NCBI RefSeq assembly: GCF_021698975.1
Contig: NZ_SSXA01000046.1
Location: 1-34,123, forward strand
Origin: Blastococcus sp. KM273128
Lineage (GTDB): Bacteria; Actinomycetota; Actinomycetes; Mycobacteriales; Geodermatophilaceae
DNA: 34,123 nucleotides
Direction: 5' to 3'
Shown here one piece after another: positions 10,288 to 16,276 of this stretch. The notes below the pieces were generated by a model. It saw only the letters and a list, made by a program, of their open reading frames with translations. It did not search any database and was not told the origin of the DNA. The stretch's first letter is position 1. The number at the start of each line of letters is the position of its first letter. A program made the translations under genes and the position numbers.

Positions 10288-10325
10288 TCGTGCCGAGTGG
10301 GCCCGGAGGGTCCGCGCAGGCACGA
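10288..10325. repeat. Hairpin repeat, copy 2 (core GGGCCCGGAGGGTCC)
   Basis: A perfect 7-bp outer stem, TCGTGCC (10288-10294) with GGCACGA (10319-10325), and the same GGGCCCGGAGGGTCC apex as copy 1, 86 bp away. The pair looks like a small dispersed palindromic repeat family; only a genome-wide search can show that. Confidence 0.6.
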
Positions 10326-10368
10326 CGAAGGGGCTCCACGGCGGCCGGGCACGGCACCTGGCCGCGGT

Positions 10369-10385
10369 GTCGTCCGGAGGACGAC
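10369..10385 (-). terminator. Hairpin downstream of tRNA-Leu
   Basis: A perfect 7-bp stem, GTCGTCC (10369-10375) with GGACGAC (10379-10385), around GGA, starting 12 nt after the 3' end of the minus-strand tRNA. No T-tract. Likely terminator or processing barrier. Confidence 0.45.
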
Positions 10386-10396
10386 GATGAGCACAG

Positions 10397-10470
10397 TGCC
10401 CCCGGTGCGACTCGAACGCACACTGCGCGGGTTTTGAATCCGCTCCCTCTGCCGATTGGGGTACGGGGGC
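10397..10470 (-). tRNA. tRNA-Leu(CAA)-like, short variable loop
   Basis: A cloverleaf reads on the minus strand from 10470. The acceptor stem is GCCCCCG/CGGGGGC, the anticodon loop TTCAAAA with anticodon CAA (10436-10434), and the T-arm GTGCG-TTCGAGT-CGCAC; the discriminator is A10397 and no CCA is encoded. It is odd for leucine: the variable region is only 5 nt (GCAGT) instead of a long arm. The anticodon stem has an A-C mismatch next to the loop, and the D-stem is imperfect (CCCC against GAGG, or CCC/GGG). It may be a low-scoring but real tRNA gene or a tRNA-like RNA. Confidence 0.7.
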
Positions 10471-10530
10471 GTGCCGGGTGCGACCGGCCCCGAGAAGAGT
10501 AGCGGGGCGGTGCGGGGCGGCCGACGTCGA

Positions 10531-10536
10531 TAGGCT
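10531..10536 (+). promoter_or_regulatory. -10 element for the leaderless ANTAR regulator
   Basis: TAGGCT followed by 8 nt and GTG 10545, with no ribosome binding site in between. The spacing suggests that transcription starts at the start codon. Confidence 0.5.
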
Positions 10537-10544
10537 GCCGTCCT

Positions 10545-11138
10545 GTGAGCAGCGAGCCGATCCGGGTTCTGATCGCCGAGGACGAGGCGCTGATCCGCCT
10601 CGACCTCAAGGAGATGCTCGAGGAGGAGGGGTACCGCGTCGTCGCCGAGGTCGGTGACGGCCAGCAGGCCGTGGAACACGCCGAGGAGCTGCGCCCCGAC
10701 CTGGTCATCCTGGACATCCAGATGCCGGTGCTGGACGGCCTGTCGGCCGCGCAGCGGATCGCCTCGGCGCGGATCGCGCCGGTCATCGTGCTCACCGCCT
10801 TCAGCCAGCGCGAGCTGGTCGAGCGCGCCCGCGACGCCGGCGCGATGGCCTATCTCGTGAAGCCGTTCTCGAAGAACGACCTCGTGCCGGCGATCGAGGT
10901 GGCCCGGGGCCGGTTCGCCGAGATGACGGCGCTGGACGGGGAGGTCCGGACCCTGGAGGAGCGGCTGGAGACCCGCAAGGTCGTCGAGCAGGCCAAGGGC
11001 CGGCTGATGGCCGACCAGGGCATGACCGAGGCCGAGGCCTTCCGGTGGATCCAGCGGACGGCGATGAACCAGCGGACGAGCATGAAGGCGCTGGCGGAGT
11101 CGATCCTGGCGGCGACGACGGCGGAGGGCACCGCCTGA
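10545..11138 (+). CDS. pdtaR: Response regulator with ANTAR RNA-binding output domain (PdtaR-type)
   Basis: A 197-aa cytoplasmic regulator. The N-terminal receiver domain has the acidic pair E12/D13, phospho-acceptor Asp57 (LVILDIQMP) and Lys106 (YLVKPFSK). A short helical linker leads to an ANTAR domain (about residues 135-190; EQAKGRLMADQGMTEAEAF and IQRTAMNQRTSM). ANTAR domains bind paired RNA hairpins and act by antitermination; in mycobacteria the homologue PdtaR is phosphorylated by the separate kinase PdtaS. No kinase gene is in the window. GTG 10545 is chosen from the TAGGCT box 8 nt upstream and the immediate match to the receiver start. Confidence 0.95.
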   Translation: MSSEPIRVLIAEDEALIRLDLKEMLEEEGYRVVAEVGDGQQAVEHAEELRPDLVILDIQMPVLDGLSAAQRIASARIAPVIVLTAFSQRELVERARDAGAMAYLVKPFSKNDLVPAIEVARGRFAEMTALDGEVRTLEERLETRKVVEQAKGRLMADQGMTEAEAFRWIQRTAMNQRTSMKALAESILAATTAEGTA

Positions 11139-11285
11139 TACCGGTCGGCGCGGTCGGCTGAGCCTGCCGTGCTTATCCGTAATCGGATGGTCACCCGGTG
11201 TCCCTCCTGGTCCCCGGTGCGGTGGGCGAGATCACGACCTCATCACGGTCGCCCCGCATGGGGGTGCAACCTCCACTCCGGAAGC

Positions 11286-11291
11286 TAGGTT
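11286..11291 (+). promoter_or_regulatory. Possible -10 of the binding-protein gene
   Basis: TAGGTT lies 82 nt before ATG 11374, with TGCAAC 15 nt upstream as a weak -35. The 11139-11373 interval contains no other gene that I can see. Confidence 0.3.
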
Positions 11292-11373
11292 CTGCGCACC
11301 GATCGGCGCCCGGTCGGTGGTCGTCGCGTACGCGCCGACGCCCGGGCGCACTGATGACACTGGGAGTTGCTTG

Positions 11374-12717
11374 ATGCGCACTGGCACTACTGCCCGCAGC
11401 ATCGCCGTCACCGGTGCTGCCCTGCTGGCGTTGACCGCCTGCGGTGGCGGCGACGAGGGCGGCACGTCGGCCGAGGGCGGCGGCGGCGACGGCGGCGGCG
11501 AGAAGCAGGTCAACGTCTACGGCACCGACGGCAACATGGGCAACGCGCTCGGCGAGTCGTTCTCGGAGCAGGGTGCTCTCGCCGGCATGCGGGGCACCAC
11601 GCCGCTCACCGAGCTCGGCACGGAGTTCACCGACCGGCTTCTGGAGATCAACCCCGACCTCCAGGACTTCAACTACGCCGGCGAGACCTACGACGCGATC
11701 ATGATCTCCGCGATCGCCTCGCAGCTGGCCGGCAGCACCGACCCGGCCGTCTTCGCCCCCTACATCAACGGGGTCACCTTCGGAGGCGAGGCCTGCGACA
11801 CGTTCGCCGCGTGCAAGGAGATCGTCGACGGCGGGGGCAACCCCGACTACGAGGGCGTCTCCGGCCCGCTGGCCTTCGCCGCGCCCGGTGAGCCCTCCGT
11901 GGCCAGCTTCGGCATCCTGCAGTTCGGCGAGGACAACGCGATCGCCGCCGACCAGACCGAGTACGTGCTCGCCGGTGACGAGGCCAACGCCGCGTCCGAC
12001 GAAGGTCCGGCCCCGGCGGCGCCGGGCACCACCACGACCGACCCGCTGATCATCGGCACCCTGCTGCCGCAGACCGGCGACCTCGCCTTCCTCGGCCCCC
12101 CGGAGATCGCCGGCGCCGACCTGGCCGTCCAGGAGATCAACGAGACCGGCGGTGTCCTCGGGCAGCCGGTGCAGCTGATCCAGCGCGACTCCGGTGACAC
12201 CTCCACCGACATCGCGACCCAGTCGGTCGACGCGCTGCTCCAGCAGAACGTGGACGTGATCGTCGGCGCGGCCTCGTCGGCCGTGACGCGTACGGTCATC
12301 GACGCCATCACCGGCGCCGGCGTCGTCCAGATCTCGCCGGCCAACACCTCCGACGAGTTCACCACGTACGACGAGGGCGGCCTGTACTTCCGCACCGCCC
12401 CGCCGGACACGCTGCAGGCCCGCGCCCTCGCGGACCTAATCATCGAGGACGGTGCGAACACCGTCGGCATCCTGGCCCGGAACGACTCGTACGGGACCGG
12501 CCTCGCGGAGAACACGGTGGAGAACCTGGTCAGCAGCGGGCTCGCGGAGGACAGCATCGAGCTGGTCATCTACGACCCCACCGCGGCCAACTTCGACGCC
12601 GAGATCCAGGACATGGTCGAGCTCAACCCCGACGCGATCGTGGTGATCGGTTTCGACGAGTCCGCCCGGATCATCGAGGGTCTCAACGCCCAGGGCATCG
12701 GCCCGGCGCGCGGCTGA
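11374..12717 (+). CDS. Branched-chain amino acid-type substrate-binding lipoprotein, halves in permuted order
   Basis: A 447-aa lipoprotein: signal peptide with lipobox LALTAC (Cys23), then a Gly/Glu linker. ATG 11374 has GGGAG 7 nt upstream. It belongs to the Leu/Ile/Val-binding (type I periplasmic binding) family and would deliver substrate to the Liv permease. The order is unusual. Residues 45-200 (VYGTDGNMGNALGES... through EYVLAG) correspond to the C-terminal part of family members. Residues 223-447 (DPLIIGTLLPQTGDLAFLG... to LNAQGIGP) correspond to the normal N-terminal part. An Ala/Pro/Gly/Thr-rich linker (201-222) joins them, and the protein stops where a normal one would enter VYGTDG. 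Total length is normal, the frame is intact and a strong terminator follows. Either a true circular permutation or a rearranged assembly. It faces the livFGMH operon convergently. Confidence 0.88.
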   Translation: MRTGTTARSIAVTGAALLALTACGGGDEGGTSAEGGGGDGGGEKQVNVYGTDGNMGNALGESFSEQGALAGMRGTTPLTELGTEFTDRLLEINPDLQDFNYAGETYDAIMISAIASQLAGSTDPAVFAPYINGVTFGGEACDTFAACKEIVDGGGNPDYEGVSGPLAFAAPGEPSVASFGILQFGEDNAIAADQTEYVLAGDEANAASDEGPAPAAPGTTTTDPLIIGTLLPQTGDLAFLGPPEIAGADLAVQEINETGGVLGQPVQLIQRDSGDTSTDIATQSVDALLQQNVDVIVGAASSAVTRTVIDAITGAGVVQISPANTSDEFTTYDEGGLYFRTAPPDTLQARALADLIIEDGANTVGILARNDSYGTGLAENTVENLVSSGLAEDSIELVIYDPTAANFDAEIQDMVELNPDAIVVIGFDESARIIEGLNAQGIGPARG

Positions 12718-12728
12718 CCCGCACGCGA

Positions 12729-12769
12729 AACACAGCGGCCCGGCCCCCGTGGGACCGGGCCGCTGTGTT
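12729..12769 (+). terminator. Strong terminator after the binding-protein gene
   Basis: A perfect 15-bp stem, AACACAGCGGCCCGG (12729-12743) with CCGGGCCGCTGTGTT (12755-12769), with an 11-nt loop and a T/G-rich tail. It begins 11 nt after the stop codon. Confidence 0.85.
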
Positions 12770-12778
12770 GTGTCCGTG

Positions 12779-12793
12779 AACTCACAGTGAGTT
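12779..12793. promoter_or_regulatory. Palindrome upstream of the small secreted gene
   Basis: AACTCACAGTGAGTT is a 7-bp inverted repeat around one base, 76 bp before the start at 12869. Its size and position suit a dimeric repressor operator, but no regulator is assigned. TAAGTT at 12828-12833 is a candidate -10. Confidence 0.35.
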
Positions 12794-12868
12794 AGCGGCG
12801 GGGTGTACGTAACGGTCTAACTGCGCTAAGTTGCGAGTGTTGTGATCCACATCACCCATGGAGGACCA

Positions 12869-13174
12869 GTGCTTCGGAGAATCGCTCTCGTGATGATGTT
12901 GATGGCGTCTACGGTCGTCGTCGGACTTGGTGGCGTCGCCCAGGCGGCGCCAGGCGGATGCACGACTGGGAGTGCCTACGCCGACCGCTTGTACGGCGGA
13001 TACAGCTCATGCGCCTTCGGAACTGGACAGCACCGAATCCAGATCGCTTGCTCGTCCTACACGGGAGGGCACTATTACAAGTTCGGCGTTTACCAGAATG
13101 TCGGCGCACGGAGCTACGTCTTCTGCAACCACCCCAGCGAGCGAGTGCTCGCGCGGTACCTCGACACTCGCTGA
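12869..13174 (+). CDS. Small secreted four-cysteine protein, unknown function
   Basis: A 101-aa protein not recognised as any named family. A hydrophobic signal peptide (about 5-26) ends in AQA, with predicted cleavage before Ala27. The mature part of about 75 residues has four cysteines (31, 48, 61, 86), enough for two disulfides, and is rich in Gly, Tyr and Ser. GTG 12869 is preferred because GGAGG lies 4 nt upstream and the signal peptide then starts correctly; the in-frame GTG 12842 would add 9 residues. The gene has its own upstream palindrome and downstream terminator. Its base composition is visibly less GC-rich than its neighbours, with codons such as TTA-, ATT- and TAT-like choices that are rare nearby, so recent acquisition is possible. 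Confidence 0.75.
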   Translation: MLRRIALVMMLMASTVVVGLGGVAQAAPGGCTTGSAYADRLYGGYSSCAFGTGQHRIQIACSSYTGGHYYKFGVYQNVGARSYVFCNHPSERVLARYLDTR

Positions 13175-13194
13175 GGGCGGTCTAGCGTCATGCA

Positions 13195-13231
13195 CAGCGG
13201 GCTGACTTTCAGTCTCGGAGTCAGCCCGCTG
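13195..13231 (+). terminator. Terminator of the small secreted gene
   Basis: A perfect 13-bp stem, CAGCGGGCTGACT (13195-13207) with AGTCAGCCCGCTG (13219-13231), and an 11-nt loop, 21 nt after the stop codon. Confidence 0.75.
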
Positions 13232-13327
13232 CCGCTGGCAGGTGCCCCTTGAAGTTGTGAGGCGTTCCCACGTGGCACGAAACGAAAGCTCTGCGATATG
13301 CGAGCCACCGTCACGGCCATGGCGCGC

Positions 13328-13383
13328 CCGCACCACGACGGCGCCGGCACCCCACGTGGGGTGCCGGCGCCGTCGTGGTGCGG
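13328..13383 (-). terminator. 56-bp perfect palindrome terminating the liv operon
   Basis: Bases 13328-13383 read the same on both strands: 28 bp per arm with no mismatches, centred on CACGTG at 13353-13358. It begins 7 nt beyond the livF stop codon. As RNA it folds into one very long hairpin on either strand, so it probably terminates livFGMH and backs up the terminator of the convergent gene. Confidence 0.85.
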
Positions 13384-13390
13384 CCCGGGC

Positions 13391-14296
13391 TCAGTGCGCC
13401 TTGGCCAGGGTCCCCAGGTAGAGCTCAATGACCTTCGGGTCGTGCATGAGCGACTCGCCCGACGCGGTGTAGGCGTTGCGGCCCTGGTCGAGGACGTAGC
13501 CGCGGTCGCAGATCTGCAGGCAGCGCCGGGCGTTCTGCTCGACCATGATGATCGAGACGCCGGTGGCGTTGATCCGCCGGCAGCGGATGAAGACCTCGTC
13601 CTGGTAGGCGGGGGAGAGGCCGGCCGAGGGCTCGTCGAGCAGCAGCACCGACGGCTCCATCATGAGCGCACGGCCCATGGCGACCATCTGCCGCTCACCA
13701 CCCGACAGGGACCCGGCCTTGATCCGGCGCCGCTCACCGAGCATGGGGAACAGCTCGGTCACGTAGTCGAAGCGCTCGCGGAACACCTTGGGCCGCAGGT
13801 AGGCGCCCATCTGCATGTTCTCCTCGATGGTGAGCGAGGGAAACACGTTGTTGTTCTGCGGCACGTAACCCACGCCGAGGGACACCAGCCGGTGCGCGGG
13901 AGCGGAGGTGATGTCCTCCCCGCGAAGGGTGACCGTGCCCGAGCGCACTGGGATGAGCCCGAAGAGGGTCTTGAGCAGCGTCGACTTGCCGGCCCCGTTC
14001 GGGCCGATGATGCCGACGAGCTCGCCCTCCTGCAGGTAGAAGTCGCAGCCGTTGAGGATGTTCACCCCGGGCACGTAACCGGCGATGAGCTCGTCGGCCC
14101 GCACCAGCGCCCCCTCGGCCAGCCGGGCGTGCTCGGGCCGGGTGGCGGCGAGCTCGGCGGGGGAGAGACCGGCGGTCGCGCCACTCGTGCCGGCGTCCAC
14201 CGGGGCGCCCGGGCCCTGGTCGACCGGCCGGTCGAACTCGTACTCGGGGCTCGTGCTCGTGCGGGGGTCCCCACCCGTGCCCGGGTCGATTGTCAT
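13391..14296 (-). CDS. livF: Branched-chain amino acid ABC transporter ATP-binding protein (LivF)
   Basis: Second ATPase subunit of the high-affinity branched-chain amino acid importer (301 aa). Walker A is GPNGAGKST, the signature is LSGGERQM and Walker B VLLLDEPSAGL, followed by the H-loop-equivalent region IIMVEQNAR. About 60 N-terminal residues rich in Pro, Gly, Thr and Ala precede the ATPase core; typical LivF proteins lack them, and they are likely disordered. The start overlaps the livG stop by 4 nt (ATGA), so translation is coupled. A later in-frame start could exist, but the coupling supports this one. Last gene of the operon; terminated by the 56-bp palindrome. Confidence 0.95.
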   Translation of the reverse strand: MTIDPGTGGDPRTSTSPEYEFDRPVDQGPGAPVDAGTSGATAGLSPAELAATRPEHARLAEGALVRADELIAGYVPGVNILNGCDFYLQEGELVGIIGPNGAGKSTLLKTLFGLIPVRSGTVTLRGEDITSAPAHRLVSLGVGYVPQNNNVFPSLTIEENMQMGAYLRPKVFRERFDYVTELFPMLGERRRIKAGSLSGGERQMVAMGRALMMEPSVLLLDEPSAGLSPAYQDEVFIRCRRINATGVSIIMVEQNARRCLQICDRGYVLDQGRNAYTASGESLMHDPKVIELYLGTLAKAH

Positions 14297-15285
14297 CGGT
14301 CGCCGCCCTTCCGGTGTGTGGCGTCAGAGCTGAGCGATTCGCCGCCCCCGCGGCCCTGCCGGGAGATCGACGCCTCGGCCTCCGCCAGCTGCGCGTCCTC
14401 CTCCTCGATGGTGAGGGGGGCGTCGTGGTGGGCGCCGAGGTAGGCGTCGACCACGGCCTGGTTCTGGCTGATCGACTCCGGCGGGCCCTCTGCGATCACG
14501 TTGCCTGCGGCCATCACCACGACCCAGTCGCTGATGTCGCGGACGACGTCCATGTCGTGCTCGACGAAGATCACCGTCATGCCCTGCTCGCGCAGGTCCT
14601 TGACGTGGCCGAGCAGGCTCTGCGTCAGGGCCGGGTTCACCCCCGCCATCGGTTCGTCCAGCATGACCACCTTCGGGTCGCTCATCAGCGCCCGGGCCAT
14701 CTCGAGCAGCTTGCGCTGGCCACCGGAGAGCGTGCCGGCGAAGTCGTCCTTCTTCGCGTCCAGCTTGAAGCGACGCAGCAGTTCCAGCGCCTTCTCCGTG
14801 TTCGCCTGCTCCTGCCCCCGCCAGAGCCCCGGGACCAGCGCGGAGAAGAAGCCTTCCCCGCGTTGCCCCTGGGCGCCGAGCAGCATGTTCTGCAGCACGG
14901 TGAGCCGGGAGAGCGCCTTGGTGAGCTGGAAGGTGCGCACCACGCCGAGCCGCGCCACCTGGTGCGAGGCCAGCTTGCCCAGCGGGCGCCCGTCGAAGGA
15001 CCAGGTGCCGCCGTCGGGCTGGTCGAAGCCGGTGAGCAGGTTGAACAGGGTCGTCTTCCCGGCCCCGTTGGGGCCGATCAGGCCGGTGATGCCCCCGCGC
15101 TGAATCTCCAGGTGGTCCACCGAGACGGCGGTCAGACCGCCGAAGGTGCGGATTACACCATCGACGACGATCGTCGGGTCGGGCTTGGCGACGCCGACCT
15201 CCCAGGGGACGTCGCGCAGCGCCTCGCGGGCCGGGAGCCGGTCCCTGGACGCCGTGGCGCCGGTGCGGATGGGCTCAGCGGGCAT
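14293..15285 (-). CDS. livG: Branched-chain amino acid ABC transporter ATP-binding protein (LivG)
   Basis: First ATPase subunit (330 aa). Walker A is GPNGAGKTT, the signature TLSGGQRKLLE, Walker B VVMLDEPMAGVNP and the switch histidine is in VIFVEHDMDVV. The QLTKALSRLTVLQNM segment and the C-terminal YLGAHH are LivG hallmarks. Both ends are extended: about 35 residues before the core, and about 40 Glu/Ser/Arg-rich residues after YLGAHH. The start overlaps livM by 11 nt and the end overlaps livF by 4 nt, so the four genes form one tightly coupled operon. Confidence 0.96.
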   Translation of the reverse strand: MPAEPIRTGATASRDRLPAREALRDVPWEVGVAKPDPTIVVDGVIRTFGGLTAVSVDHLEIQRGGITGLIGPNGAGKTTLFNLLTGFDQPDGGTWSFDGRPLGKLASHQVARLGVVRTFQLTKALSRLTVLQNMLLGAQGQRGEGFFSALVPGLWRGQEQANTEKALELLRRFKLDAKKDDFAGTLSGGQRKLLEMARALMSDPKVVMLDEPMAGVNPALTQSLLGHVKDLREQGMTVIFVEHDMDVVRDISDWVVVMAAGNVIAEGPPESISQNQAVVDAYLGAHHDAPLTIEEEDAQLAEAEASISRQGRGGGESLSSDATHRKGGDR

Positions 15286-16273
15286 CGAGCATCACCTCTC
15301 GTCGGTCACCGAAGATGCCCTGCGGCCGGAACACCAGCAGCAGGATCAGCCCGAGACCGATGATGACAAAGCGGATCTGGGCGACGTCGGTCGTCGACAG
15401 CAGGCCCTCGGGGATGACGCCGGTCTCGATCAAGCTGCGGAGTCCGGAGTCGGCGAACTGGATGATGAAGTACATCAGCATGGCGCCGACGACGGGGCCG
15501 AGGACGCGCGCCGCACCGCCCAGGATGAGCGCGGCGTAGGCCAGGAACGTGTTGGCGTTCTGGTACTGGTCGGGGGTGGCCGAGCCGGTGCCGATGGCGT
15601 AGATCATGCCGCCTAGGGCGCCGAAGACACCGCCGAGGACCAGCGCCTGCATCTTGTAGACGTAGACGTTCTTGCCGAGCGCGCGGACCGCGTCCTCGTC
15701 CTCTCGGATGGACTTGACGACACGACCCCACGGGCTGCGGACCAGGCTCCACACGAGCAGGCAGCCGAGGGCGACCAGGGTCCAGCCGACGGTGGTGACC
15801 CACAGGTCCGCGCCGCTCCAGAAGGTGCCGAGGATGCGGTACCGGCGGCCGGTGTCCCACGGGGCGAGCTCCCGGAACGTGCTGTTGAACCCCGATATGC
15901 CGCGCGAGCCGTTGGTGACCGGCGTGGCCGACACCGAGCGGAACAGCAGCCGCAGGCCCTCGGCGCTCGCGATCGTCGCGATCGCGAGGTAGTCCGCCCG
16001 CAGCCGCAGCGTCGGCAGGCCGAGCAGCAGCGCCAGCGCGACCGCGGCGGCGATGCCGATCGCGACGCCGACCCAGAAGTTCAGCCCCCACTGGCTGACC
16101 GAGACAGCGATGCCGTAGGCGCCGACCATCGCGAACGCGATCTGGCCGAAGTTGAGCAGCCCGGTGTAGCCGAACTGCATGTTGATGCCGAGCGCCAGGA
16201 GGGCCAGGAAGACCGCCTGGAAGCCGATCCCCGCCTTGAGGGCGATCGCCAGCGCGTCGATGAACTCACCCAT
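15275..16273 (-). CDS. livM: Branched-chain amino acid ABC transporter permease (LivM)
   Basis: Integral membrane permease (332 aa) with about eight hydrophobic spans. QFGYTGLLNFGQIAFAMVGAYG near the N-terminus and RADYLAIATIASAEGLRLLFRS are LivM signatures. The cytoplasmic loop SPWGRVVKSIREDEDAVRALGKN (near residue 190) couples to the ATPases. It ends FRPQGIFGDRREV, typical of the family. The livH stop is 3 nt upstream of the livM start. Confidence 0.96.
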   Translation of the reverse strand: MGEFIDALAIALKAGIGFQAVFLALLALGINMQFGYTGLLNFGQIAFAMVGAYGIAVSVSQWGLNFWVGVAIGIAAAVALALLLGLPTLRLRADYLAIATIASAEGLRLLFRSVSATPVTNGSRGISGFNSTFRELAPWDTGRRYRILGTFWSGADLWVTTVGWTLVALGCLLVWSLVRSPWGRVVKSIREDEDAVRALGKNVYVYKMQALVLGGVFGALGGMIYAIGTGSATPDQYQNANTFLAYAALILGGAARVLGPVVGAMLMYFIIQFADSGLRSLIETGVIPEGLLSTTDVAQIRFVIIGLGLILLLVFRPQGIFGDRREVMLDAR

Positions 16274-16276
16274 TGC

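Noticed and set aside
12842..12868. Earlier start of the small secreted protein
   Set aside because: GTG 12869 has GGAGG at the right distance and puts the signal peptide at the N-terminus; the extension adds HITHGGP-type residues without support.
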